Below, in pieces: positions 1 to 6,200 of a stretch of DNA of 6,524 nucleotides; position 1 is the stretch's first letter, and each line of letters starts with the position of its first letter. The notes under the pieces were generated by a model. That model ran no database searches. It worked only from the letters and a program-made list of their open reading frames with translations, and was not told the origin of the DNA. Source of the DNA: Methanobacteriota archaeon (GTDB lineage Archaea > Halobacteriota > Bog-38 > Methanoflorentales > Methanoflorentaceae); contig JAJRBK010000165.1 of assembly GCA_028679495.1 (NCBI GenBank), positions 1 to 6,524 on the forward strand, given 5' to 3'. A program made the translations under genes and the position numbers.

Positions 1-695
1 AGGACAAAGTACACACCCTCGTCGTGGACGTGACAAAACAGGAGCAGGTGCAGACAGCGATTGAAGGCACGGCAGCAGAGGCGGGCAGGCTGGATATGCT
101 GTTTAACAACGCAGGCATTGGTCTCACATTTCCATTCGAAAAGGCCGTAGAGATGATGCCCCTTGAAGATTGGAAACAGCTCGTTGATACTAACGTCTGG
201 AGTGTCATCTACGGCGTGCACGCCGCGGTGCCGATCATGCTGAAACAGGGATCGGGCCACATTGTTAACACTTCATCTATTACCGGTCTACTCCCCACTG
301 CGTTCCAAGCGCTCTATTCGCTTACAAAGCACGGCGTCGTCGGGCTTTCTGAATCCCTGCGATACGAGTATGCGGAAAAGGGTCTCCATTTTTCTGTTGT
401 CTGTCCTGCCGCTATTGCAACACCAATCTTCAAGAAATCAATTGATGGCAAGGTTCATGATGAAGTGCCGATACCTGATGATGCATATCCTGCCGACAAA
501 GCAGCGTCCTATATCCTCGACCGGGTTGCAGAACATAAGGGGATTATTATCGTGCCTGAAGAGCCGTGGACCGATATGTGGAGAGGATACATCCTAGGAG
601 ATCGGCAAGTGGAAGAGTTCGGCTTGAGGGAGGCACATAACCAAAGGATTGCACTAGAAAAGAGCAAGCCTTGGACGAAACTGCATCCACGATAG
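1..695 (+). CDS. Short-chain dehydrogenase/reductase (SDR), 5' end outside window
   Basis: This is the C-terminal part of a classical SDR, an NAD(P)(H)-dependent oxidoreductase acting in the cytosol on an alcohol or ketone that cannot be named from sequence. The frame is open to the left edge (codons start at base 3, reading DKVHTLVVDVT), so the GTG at 24 is an internal valine codon and not the start; the glycine-rich TGxxxGxG cofactor motif lies upstream of the window. Counting from that valine, visible motifs are the DVT adenine-pocket segment (2-4), NNAG (28-31), DTN with the structural Asn (55-57), the serine motif NTSS (82-85) and the catalytic YSLTK (Tyr98, Lys102). All tetrad residues are present, so it looks functional. 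The C-terminal tail past about residue 175 is substrate-specific and not recognised. A hairpin terminator follows directly. The gene converges on the DUF362 gene. Confidence 0.92.
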   Translation, partial: DKVHTLVVDVTKQEQVQTAIEGTAAEAGRLDMLFNNAGIGLTFPFEKAVEMMPLEDWKQLVDTNVWSVIYGVHAAVPIMLKQGSGHIVNTSSITGLLPTAFQALYSLTKHGVVGLSESLRYEYAEKGLHFSVVCPAAIATPIFKKSIDGKVHDEVPIPDDAYPADKAASYILDRVAEHKGIIIVPEEPWTDMWRGYILGDRQVEEFGLREAHNQRIALEKSKPWTKLHPR

Positions 696-707
696 AAGAT
701 ACCCACG

Positions 708-743
708 ATACATAAGCTGCTGATAAAGCAGCTTATGTATTTT
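708..743 (+). terminator. Rho-independent terminator of the SDR gene
   Basis: A perfect 14-bp inverted repeat (708-721 with 727-740, loop GATAA) begins 13 bases after the SDR stop codon and runs into a short T stretch (740-743). The tail is brief, so the strength is uncertain. On the minus strand no T tract follows the stem, so it probably does not serve the converging DUF362 gene as well. Confidence 0.6.
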
Positions 744-781
744 AAAATGTCACGGTCACGCGTCTTCGTGCACTACTAGAT

Positions 782-3181
782 CTACCACACCTCTCGCCCG
801 TTGTTAAAATGAGCGGTAAAGATCTTCTTAGGGTCGTCGGTTTCCTCCACATTTGGCATCGGGACCGACTCAAGGCTCCCGTACCCATCTGGCACATACA
901 GCGTGAAATCAAGCGGATCTGCACCCTTCAAGATGGCGTGGAAATATGCGTTGAGAGAATCCGGATCGCTTATCAAATCCGTGCTCCCCGTATATGTACC
1001 ACCATTCAGCGTTTTGTCTGCATACTGGAATGCCACACCGTACAGAGACTGGAGACTAACGTTCTTCCGCGATTGAGCGCCATATGTGGTGCCGGTGACG
1101 TGCATAAAGGTGGCTAACTGCCAGCTCGGCCAGCTGCCCTTGCCCCAGGTCATCTCTTGCACAAAGGGGTCTACGCTCACTGCTTCCGATCGCGACATGT
1201 CATAGGCTCTCGTTGCAATTGACACGAGTGCATACTCCTGTGCGAAATCATGCCCCTGTGGATTCCATTCTCTGTTGCTATGTTTAAGCGCAAAATTGGC
1301 GCCCATATTGAAAAGCCCGCTGAGTTCACCATATTTGTCGGTTACTTGGAGATGATACGTATAATTCAATAGCCTGAAGCACGGTGTCCAGTACCCCTTA
1401 CGCCCGTTCTCATCGTAGTCTATCACGCCGTCATCGCTTTCATCAAAACCATCCATAAACTCGCGTACAAGCGAAGAGCCGGTCAGACTATCGTGTGCTT
1501 CTGCATAGCTTAGGACGGTTTTTTGCATGTCCCAGAGCATGCAGGAAGGATTATAATACATCGTCGTGGTCATCAGCTCTTTAAATTCTCCGTTCTCTAT
1601 CCTGCCCAGATGACCAGCAAGGGATGCCATGGGCGTCTCCGTTAGACTGTCCCGGCCAACGACGTAGTAAGCCTGTCGCCCTACCCCCCTTTCTTCAGCG
1701 TAACGATAGAGATTATACCTGAAGAGAGGAGAATCCATCCCTTCTTCGGTTGTAATACGGCCTCCGTCGACTCGTGCTACGGGCACATGATGGACAAACT
1801 CGGTAGGCCAGCCGTGCTCTTCCTTGCGCCTGAATCCTTCGCGCATGCCAACGGTTTTAAAGCAATACCGGGCACAGAGCAAATCCACGGCAACGCAGTC
1901 CAAAGATGACCAGACATAGCCTTCGGGAATCCTGACGGCTATCCCCTCGGGGTTGTGGTTGAGATTAATTATGTCAATCGCATCAACAACATGGATCATA
2001 TATATGTTCTGGGCCTGCACCGCCCTGATGACATCTGCCTGGGTTCCTTTCATTCCTTCGGTCTTGGTAGCGATGTACTCGCCGTTCTCGTCTTTCACAG
2101 GCAGGTTGGTTTTATCATCCAGCTTGACTATCCAGGGCATATGGGGCACGTCTGCTTTGAGAACGGTAACTGGGAAAGGAGACGTATATCTCCAGCGTGT
2201 AGTGCTGCCTTCATCTTCGCACGGAGCCTGTAGCGGGTAAAGGCCGATGCCAAGGTTCTTGGTAGCATTGGTTATCATATCCTGGGCATGCAGCTTCAGC
2301 TTGGGGACGTTTACGAGGACGCACCCCGGGTACGCTTTTACGTCGTCCGGGTCATTCGGATCGCCACCTATGACTGCTTTGTGTAATGTGACTTCCGTGT
2401 AATTTGCTCCCTCAGGAACCGCTATGGTCCTTCCCTTCGTCGTATCATCGTGAAGTTTGTTCAGGTCGTAAACCATGAGCCTGTCTTCAGCTGTCCCCGG
2501 AGGGAGAGATCTGCCGGCAACGCTGTCCTCGTACCCCCTCATGGGATCGTCCGTGTGCGAGGAGGGGTGACGATCGGACAGGTATTTTCGAACAAAGTAG
2601 AATCCCCAGCCGCCGTAAAAGTCGCCATGTTTCCCCTCAAAAATTGCCTCGGTGGGTATCGCTTTTCCTGCGCTGCGGCTGAACATGGCTGATAAAAGTG
2701 GAGTGCTCGATGATGCCTCCCCGAGTGACATCTGGTGATAGCTGATAGCAAGCGTGTCGTGGAACCATCTCATTAACGCGGCTATCAACGGCCATTCGGT
2801 ACATATAGGAGCCCCAAGGCCCTCGCCATGGGTCATCGGATCAATGACAGTCGGACCGACCAGGTTCGGCTTGAATAACAGCTTCTTCCCAGACCGTATC
2901 TGCGCTTGCACTTCGCTGGCAAACCCAGTCTCCCGGTCTAGCCCGCCTAAGGACGCGTCGAGGTTGGCATAGATATAATCAATTTTGCCGAGTATCTCCT
3001 TCCACGCCGCTGTATCGTCCTCGTCTATGACCTTCTGGAGCAGTGCTGGAACGCCGGCATATGCTTGGGAGGTATCCATCCTGCTGCCAGAAACGGGAGA
3101 TCCCTCAGAATCAATCATTCGCTTCCCGAGCTCAGAGTTGACAAATTCATCTTTCATATATTGCGGATTTATGGCACTCAT
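782..3181 (-). CDS. Large DUF362-domain protein with EF-hand-like calcium loop
   Basis: A 799-residue protein of unknown function whose N-terminal half matches the DUF362 family (Pfam PF04015). Family landmarks, numbered from the chosen start: KPNLVGP (104-110), the VPKLKLH...TKNLGIG block (292-313), VVDAIDI (398-404) and SSLDCVAVD (425-433). Roughly residues 98-440 form this domain; the following 350 residues are unrecognised apart from DESDDGVIDYDE (580-591), which fits an EF-hand calcium loop at positions 1, 3, 5, 6, 8, 9 and 12. No ferredoxin cysteine clusters, signal peptide or membrane segment are visible, so it is probably cytosolic. The start at 3181 (ATG, reading MSAINPQYM) is preceded by a purine-rich GGGGGAAGGGAAC; in-frame starts at 3196 and 3250 are possible but less well placed. 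Most DUF362 proteins are around half this length. It is divergent from the ADC-like gene and convergent with the SDR. Confidence 0.85.
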   Translation of the reverse strand: MSAINPQYMKDEFVNSELGKRMIDSEGSPVSGSRMDTSQAYAGVPALLQKVIDEDDTAAWKEILGKIDYIYANLDASLGGLDRETGFASEVQAQIRSGKKLLFKPNLVGPTVIDPMTHGEGLGAPICTEWPLIAALMRWFHDTLAISYHQMSLGEASSSTPLLSAMFSRSAGKAIPTEAIFEGKHGDFYGGWGFYFVRKYLSDRHPSSHTDDPMRGYEDSVAGRSLPPGTAEDRLMVYDLNKLHDDTTKGRTIAVPEGANYTEVTLHKAVIGGDPNDPDDVKAYPGCVLVNVPKLKLHAQDMITNATKNLGIGLYPLQAPCEDEGSTTRWRYTSPFPVTVLKADVPHMPWIVKLDDKTNLPVKDENGEYIATKTEGMKGTQADVIRAVQAQNIYMIHVVDAIDIINLNHNPEGIAVRIPEGYVWSSLDCVAVDLLCARYCFKTVGMREGFRRKEEHGWPTEFVHHVPVARVDGGRITTEEGMDSPLFRYNLYRYAEERGVGRQAYYVVGRDSLTETPMASLAGHLGRIENGEFKELMTTTMYYNPSCMLWDMQKTVLSYAEAHDSLTGSSLVREFMDGFDESDDGVIDYDENGRKGYWTPCFRLLNYTYHLQVTDKYGELSGLFNMGANFALKHSNREWNPQGHDFAQEYALVSIATRAYDMSRSEAVSVDPFVQEMTWGKGSWPSWQLATFMHVTGTTYGAQSRKNVSLQSLYGVAFQYADKTLNGGTYTGSTDLISDPDSLNAYFHAILKGADPLDFTLYVPDGYGSLESVPMPNVEETDDPKKIFTAHFNNGREVW

Positions 3182-3234
3182 GTTCCCTTCCCCCATTCTT
3201 TCGGAATTTCTTGGACACGAAAATATCACTTGAT

Positions 3235-3255
3235 TCTCATTACACTGCAATGAGA
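3235..3255 (-). promoter_or_regulatory. Inverted repeat in the leader of the DUF362 gene
   Basis: TCTCATT-ACACTGC-AATGAGA is a perfect 7-bp dyad with a 7-base spacer. It lies 54-74 bases upstream of the DUF362 start and downstream of the predicted minus-strand promoter, so it could be an operator or a small leader hairpin. Seen directly; role is inference. Confidence 0.35.
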
Positions 3256-3298
3256 GGACACATGAATTAAAGACAACTACTAAAACTTAAGGATTATG

Positions 3299-3327
3299 AT
3301 TCTAAACGCTTAAAGAACAGGTCTCAA
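3299..3327 (-). promoter_or_regulatory. Sigma70-type promoter for the DUF362 gene
   Basis: On the minus strand TTGAGA (3327-3322) and TAGAAT (3304-3299) are separated by exactly 17 bases, each matching the bacterial consensus at five of six positions. Transcription would begin near 3292, giving a leader of about 110 bases that contains the 3235-3255 dyad. No equally good promoter was found on the plus strand for the ADC-like gene; the best weak match is TTGTGA (3365-3370) with TATCAA (3389-3394). Confidence 0.45.
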
Positions 3328-3406
3328 GGCACTGATTGCTAAAAAAGGGGCAATATAGGCAGTTTTGTGAGTGGTAAAGCGGAATCCTTATCAATACGAG
3401 CAACGC

Positions 3407-3457
3407 TTTAGCGTGCGCTAAAACAGCTAATGCTGTTGGAGCTTGTTATGCGCTCCA
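3407..3457 (+). promoter_or_regulatory. Three adjoining inverted repeats upstream of the ADC-like gene
   Basis: Three perfect dyads sit end to end: TTTAGCG-TG-CGCTAAA (3407-3422), AACAGC-TAAT-GCTGTT (3422-3437) and TGGAGC-TTGTTATGC-GCTCCA (3437-3457). An alternative dyad ACGCT-TT-AGCGT (3403-3414) overlaps the first and would exclude it. The array ends 23 bases before the ADC-like start codon and 15 bases before its ribosome site. As RNA it would be a run of small stem-loops; as DNA it could be a cluster of operators. No T tract follows, so it is not a plain terminator. Confidence 0.45.
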
Positions 3458-3480
3458 TACAACTACGGATGTGGTGAACT

Positions 3481-4299
3481 ATGTTCAAGTTTGAAGACAA
3501 TAAAACCTACAGAATGCCCGCTCACTTTGGCGGTAACGATCCTCCCGCGCCCGATTTTGCAGTGTACATACGTGATTTGGTTACGTTAAGCTACACATGT
3601 ACCACGGATGGAGACCAACTCGCCAACTACATTCCTGAGGGCTTTGAGCTCCTAAGGCCGGAAGTTGTGTTCAGCTACAATCAGATGAGAGAGTGCGACT
3701 GGCTGGCGGGAGGGCACTATAATACTGTCTCGGCTGACGTGCCCGTCCGCTTTATCGGCAAGCGCGATCGGCTGGAAGGGAACTATAACCTCGTGACGTG
3801 GGAGAATCTCACCGCTCCTATCATAGGAGGGAGGGAAGAAAACGGCGTTCCAAAAATATATGCTGACATCCAGGACCTACACGCAAGCCCTGCGGACTAC
3901 CTCGGTGCCCCGGACTACTTCACGAACGCCAGTTACGACGGCAATACCTTTGTCCGCTTGGAGATGTCCAACGCGAAGCCGATAGAGGGCGAACAGCTCG
4001 CAGCATTGCAAGCAGCTCCAGCCACTGTGAACCTCTTCGGCTGGCGCTATATTCCCAAAGTCAGTGGTGTGGGGGCTGAGTTGAGTCAGCCTATACTCTA
4101 TCCCCAGGGCTGTGAGGTCAACAGTGCCTGGACGGGCAGCGGCACAGTACAGTGGATAAAGCTGCGGCCGGAGCAGAATCCAGGTCAATTCCATATCATC
4201 AACGCGCTCGCTGAGTTGCCCATAATCGAGATGGCGCCAGTTCTCATGACAAAAGGCGTCGGCTTCTTGAAACCGAGCCAAGGACGAGTGCTTGAGTAG
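3481..4299 (+). CDS. Acetoacetate decarboxylase-like family protein
   Basis: A 272-residue cytosolic protein of the acetoacetate decarboxylase (ADC) superfamily; classical ADC turns acetoacetate into acetone and CO2 through a lysine Schiff base. The core signature is WENLTAPIIGGREENGVPK (residues 107-125), corresponding to the GRE...YPK region of the clostridial enzyme, so Lys125 aligns with its catalytic Lys115. The next residue is Ile126, where the clostridial enzyme has Lys116, which lowers the pKa of the catalytic lysine. Family members without decarboxylase activity (aldolase-dehydratase types) are known, so acetone formation should not be assumed. The C-terminal part has the family's AWTGSGTVQ segment (216-224). 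The length is close to that of other ADC-like proteins. The start ATG at 3481 has a GGTGA three bases upstream, a rather short spacing. A terminator follows at 4325. Confidence 0.85.
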   Translation: MFKFEDNKTYRMPAHFGGNDPPAPDFAVYIRDLVTLSYTCTTDGDQLANYIPEGFELLRPEVVFSYNQMRECDWLAGGHYNTVSADVPVRFIGKRDRLEGNYNLVTWENLTAPIIGGREENGVPKIYADIQDLHASPADYLGAPDYFTNASYDGNTFVRLEMSNAKPIEGEQLAALQAAPATVNLFGWRYIPKVSGVGAELSQPILYPQGCEVNSAWTGSGTVQWIKLRPEQNPGQFHIINALAELPIIEMAPVLMTKGVGFLKPSQGRVLE

Positions 4300-4324
4300 G
4301 CAGCCGTCCGTTCTGCTTTGATAT

Positions 4325-4366
4325 AGGGTTGTCTAATGCAACAAGCCAGACTGGACAACCCTTTTT
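4325..4366 (+). terminator. Rho-independent terminator of the ADC-like gene
   Basis: AGGGTTGTC (4325-4333) pairs perfectly with GACAACCCT (4354-4362) across a 20-base loop, and five T residues (4362-4366) follow. It starts 26 bases after the stop codon. On the minus strand the stem is not followed by a T tract, so it is not a clear terminator for the converging Fno gene. Confidence 0.7.
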
Positions 4367-4435
4367 AATATTCACCAATAACCGTTTTTAGTCAGAAGGC
4401 AGCCTTCGTCTACGGAATACGTGACCTTAGCTTTT

Positions 4436-5122
4436 TTAGTACAGTTTACATTCCGGGTCGATGCCTGTTATTCGGATTCCAGCGTCTGTGCACGTTTTCT
4501 TGATGTTTAGTCCAATAAGGAGCGGCGTGATCTTTTCTATGATTTGCGCTCGTTCTAGCGGGCCGCAGTCCACTACTTGTACTCCCGGTATTCGTTCGAT
4601 TAGTTTAGCAACAGTCACTTTGGCTTCTTGGTCGTCACCGGCTATGAGACAATCACAGTCAATGGGTTCTGTGAAATTCATCAGGGCTCCGCTGCTGATG
4701 TTGTTGAATGCACAAATAACAGTGGTGTCGGGCAAGATTTTTTGCGCTCTTTCAGCGGCTGCTCCTTCAGACAGGTATAAACACCTGGTAGGCGGCCCGC
4801 CAATAGCTGTTTCAAGGGGTCCTGTCGCGTCCATCAATATTTTTCCGGCTGCTCCCTCCTTGATAGACAAGAGCGTTGGTTGTTGAGCTGCTAAGGGTAC
4901 GGTGAGGACGAGTATGTCTGCTTCACTCGCGGCATTAGGATTTTCTGCCGCCTTGAGGTTAGGTATATCGTCTTTTTCGAGAAGCTCTTTGATTTTATCT
5001 ACGGCTTCTTGCGCTTTTTCAACTGCCCTGGAACCAATTATAACATCTTTACCAGCTTGCACAAAACGTATTGCAATGCCTAGACCTTGGCCGCCAGTGC
5101 CACCAATAATTCCAATCTTCAT
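4436..5122 (-). CDS. F420H2:NADP oxidoreductase family protein (NADPH-dependent F420 reductase)
   Basis: A 228-residue protein matching the Fno family, which transfers hydride between NADP(H) and the deazaflavin F420 in the cytosol. The N terminus is a Rossmann fold, MKIGIIGGTGGQGLGIAIRF, with Thr9 and then Ser31-Arg32 (IIGSR), the residues known in the archaeal enzyme to hold the NADP 2'-phosphate. Further family segments are LTVPLAAQ (73-80), MDATGPL (97-103), CAFNNISS (137-144), AGDDQEAK (161-168), CGPLERAQIIEK (186-197) and TPLLIGLN (199-206). Length is typical and no catalytic region is missing. The ATG at 5122 is chosen because TGGAGGGT lies about 11 bases upstream; the in-frame GTG at 5140 would overlap that site. 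It has no close same-strand partner, so it is probably a single transcript. Some relatives in this fold act on other cofactors, so F420 use is very likely but inferred. Confidence 0.88.
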   Translation of the reverse strand: MKIGIIGGTGGQGLGIAIRFVQAGKDVIIGSRAVEKAQEAVDKIKELLEKDDIPNLKAAENPNAASEADILVLTVPLAAQQPTLLSIKEGAAGKILMDATGPLETAIGGPPTRCLYLSEGAAAERAQKILPDTTVICAFNNISSGALMNFTEPIDCDCLIAGDDQEAKVTVAKLIERIPGVQVVDCGPLERAQIIEKITPLLIGLNIKKTCTDAGIRITGIDPECKLY

Positions 5123-5177
5123 TCGTTTGTGACCCTCCACTAGTTCCTAAACACTTTTTAAGTTGACGTTCTCCCCG

Positions 5178-5195
5178 TCAGATCGTATGATCTGA
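5178..5195. promoter_or_regulatory. Palindrome TCAGATC-GTAT-GATCTGA (candidate operator)
   Basis: A perfect 7-bp inverted repeat with a 4-base centre lies 56-73 bases upstream of the Fno start. It overlaps the -10 box of a promoter-like pair on the plus strand (TTGACG 5163-5168, 17 bases, TATGAT 5186-5191). Its size and symmetry fit a repressor site, but no regulator gene is nearby. Seen directly; function inferred. Confidence 0.4.
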
Positions 5196-5479
5196 GTTAC
5201 GTGGTCTTCTTTACTGTAATGCACTTGGTATAAAAAACACCATAGATGTGACAATTATAATGCTAGATCCTAAGATATATGGGCTTGGCTTGGTCGTGGT
5301 CCCCTCCTTTTCTTTTGTATATTCCTGTCCACTGTATTATTTTCTCGCATCCATCTTTTGGTATTTCTTAGTCCCTCGTCATAGTCCTTAAGAACGGAGC
5401 AATAAAAGCAGAGCGGATGTCGTTTAGCTCTTGTTCAATAGTCGCGCCTAAACCCCTCTTACTTCACCTCATGATATTA
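5196..5479. other. Stretch without a supported gene
   Basis: This AT-richer stretch holds only the weak Fno promoter and no ORF with a ribosome site. On the minus strand one frame is open from 5463 to a TAA at 5368-5370 (31 codons, including the segment IEQELNDIRSAFIAPFLR), and then again to a TAG at 5263-5265. It looks mildly protein-like and lies just downstream of the integrase remnants, so it may be a decayed gene, but it has no start and no family I recognise. A purine-rich GGAGGGG at about 5302-5308 on the minus strand has no start codon behind it. Confidence 0.3.
5227..5254 (-). promoter_or_regulatory. Possible promoter of the Fno gene
   Basis: On the minus strand TTGTCA (5254-5249) and TATACC (5232-5227) are 16 bases apart. 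The -35 is a good match, the -10 only four of six. Transcription from here would place the 5178-5195 palindrome in the early transcript. Confidence 0.28.
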
Positions 5480-5492
5480 TCAGAAAAAATGT

Positions 5493-5569
5493 TCAAAATG
5501 GCACTTTTGCATACATGTCCTCACGTCCTTGTCGTTGAACTGCAAGTAGACGGCCGTTGTGTTCAAATT
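5493..5569 (-). pseudogene. Tyrosine recombinase C-terminal tail, copy B (degenerate)
   Basis: Directly after the TGA that ends copy A, the same minus-strand frame reads NLNTTAVYLQFNDKDV, the segment carrying the nucleophilic tyrosine of phage-type integrases. After that a shift of frame near 5518-5524 gives DMYAKVPF followed by TGA at 5493-5495, which is the usual ending of such proteins; without the shift the frame runs on to a TGA at 5480-5482. The upstream catalytic boxes (HxxR, LGH) are absent for this copy. It is therefore the broken end of a second integrase gene, related to copy A but clearly diverged from it. Confidence 0.7.
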
Positions 5570-5818
5570 TCAAGATAAACAGTGCTGTAACTGGTGCATG
5601 TCACAGTATTTGCCTGTAGCTAAAACAGCACGTTTTGCGTATGCTTCTTGCAAATCAGAATCACGAAACAGCAGATACGCCGCCGTTGTATTCAACGAAG
5701 CGTGGCCTAGTGCGATCTACAAACGTCGAATATCAACGCTGTTTCTCACGCTGTTGATTGCAAAACTATGCCTGAACGTATGCGGATGCGGGCCCGGGCG
5801 GTCAGTTACCGCGCCGTT
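5570..5818 (-). pseudogene. Tyrosine recombinase catalytic C-terminus, copy A (degenerate)
   Basis: The minus strand encodes the last part of a tyrosine recombinase (phage integrase/Xer type), an enzyme that cuts and joins DNA at attachment sites. Seen in order: PHPHTFRHSFAINSV (from about 5791), with the HxxR box that supplies a catalytic arginine; VDIRRL, then an in-frame TAG at 5717-5719 where the family usually has Gln; LGHASLNTTAAYLLF with the catalytic His and the tyrosine nucleophile; and DSDLQEAYAKRAV. The frame ends at TGA 5570-5572. Upstream it meets TAG and TGA codons (5819-5824), and the N-terminal and core-binding regions are missing altogether, so this cannot be a working enzyme. 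A shift of frame near 5815-5825 might add a few residues (MIERRG), but that is weak. It marks a former mobile element boundary. Confidence 0.78.
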
Positions 5819-5916
5819 CTATCATATGATGTAGTCACTCAAAAGGAACGGTTTTAGCGATCGACAAGGCAGCAACATGAAGCATAGCCAAGGGCTCCCT
5901 TGTTCACATAACCACG

Positions 5917-5954
5917 AAAAAAGAAAAAAAAGGAAGCGCACGCTTACTGCGTGC
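5917..5954 (-). terminator. Terminator of the small cysteine-protein genes
   Basis: On the minus strand GCACGC (5954-5949) pairs with GCGTGC (5943-5938) around the loop AGTAA, followed by GCTTCC, eight T, one C and six T (down to 5917). The stop codon TAA of the upstream small gene lies inside the loop, so gene end and terminator overlap. The long T tract makes this the most T-rich terminator in the window, although six bases separate it from the stem. Confidence 0.65.
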
Positions 5955-6105
5955 TGTTGTCGTTCCTACGGACGATCTCGGTGTGCGCAGCGGCGACACA
6001 CTTGCCACAGATCGCGTCGTCTGGCAACGCAAGCCCCTTTGCGCACGCTGCATAGAGGTCGAAGTAGCAGTAGGTGCTCGTGACATCGCCTTGTGTACCT
6101 TCCAT
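5944..6105 (-). CDS. Small tetra-cysteine protein A (53 aa)
   Basis: An unrecognised 53-residue protein. Support for it being a gene: a strong ribosome site, AAGGAGGTGAACAG, directly before the ATG at 6105; a stop codon that sits in the loop of a terminator; and the same length and cysteine layout as the upstream small gene. Cysteines are at 13, 21, 33 and 36 (C-x7-C-x11-C-x2-C), with the core reading YCYFDLYAAC and AICGKCVAAAH. After the CGKC pair comes a short, probably helical stretch and a polar tail (RRNDNSTQ). Four cysteines ending in CxxC suggest binding of one metal ion such as zinc, but this is inference. No signal peptide or membrane segment is visible. It lies 95 bases after the partner gene, probably on the same transcript, and next to integrase remnants. 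Confidence 0.68.
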   Translation of the reverse strand: MEGTQGDVTSTYCYFDLYAACAKGLALPDDAICGKCVAAAHTEIVRRNDNSTQ

Positions 6106-6200
6106 TCTGTTCACCTCCTTGTGATCTTGGTTCGTTTGTTTGAACGTGAATGGCGGGATCGCAGTGTTCTATTGTGCGGCTACAGCCCTAAGACACGATC

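Noticed and set aside
4395..4407. GAAGGC-A-GCCTTC palindrome between the ADC-like and Fno genes as a terminator for Fno
   Set aside because: No T tract follows on either strand, and the preceding plus-strand terminator already explains the end of the ADC-like gene.
5559..5834. A 91-codon plus-strand frame beginning MFKFQDK, resembling the ADC-like start MFKFEDN
   Set aside because: No ribosome site, and the minus strand carries recognisable integrase motifs over the same bases. The resemblance to the ADC-like start stops after a few residues and appears coincidental.
5877..6083. Plus-strand frame rich in Lys, Arg and Cys
   Set aside because: It is the antisense of the T-tract terminator and of small protein A; the composition follows from the A run and GC-rich stem.
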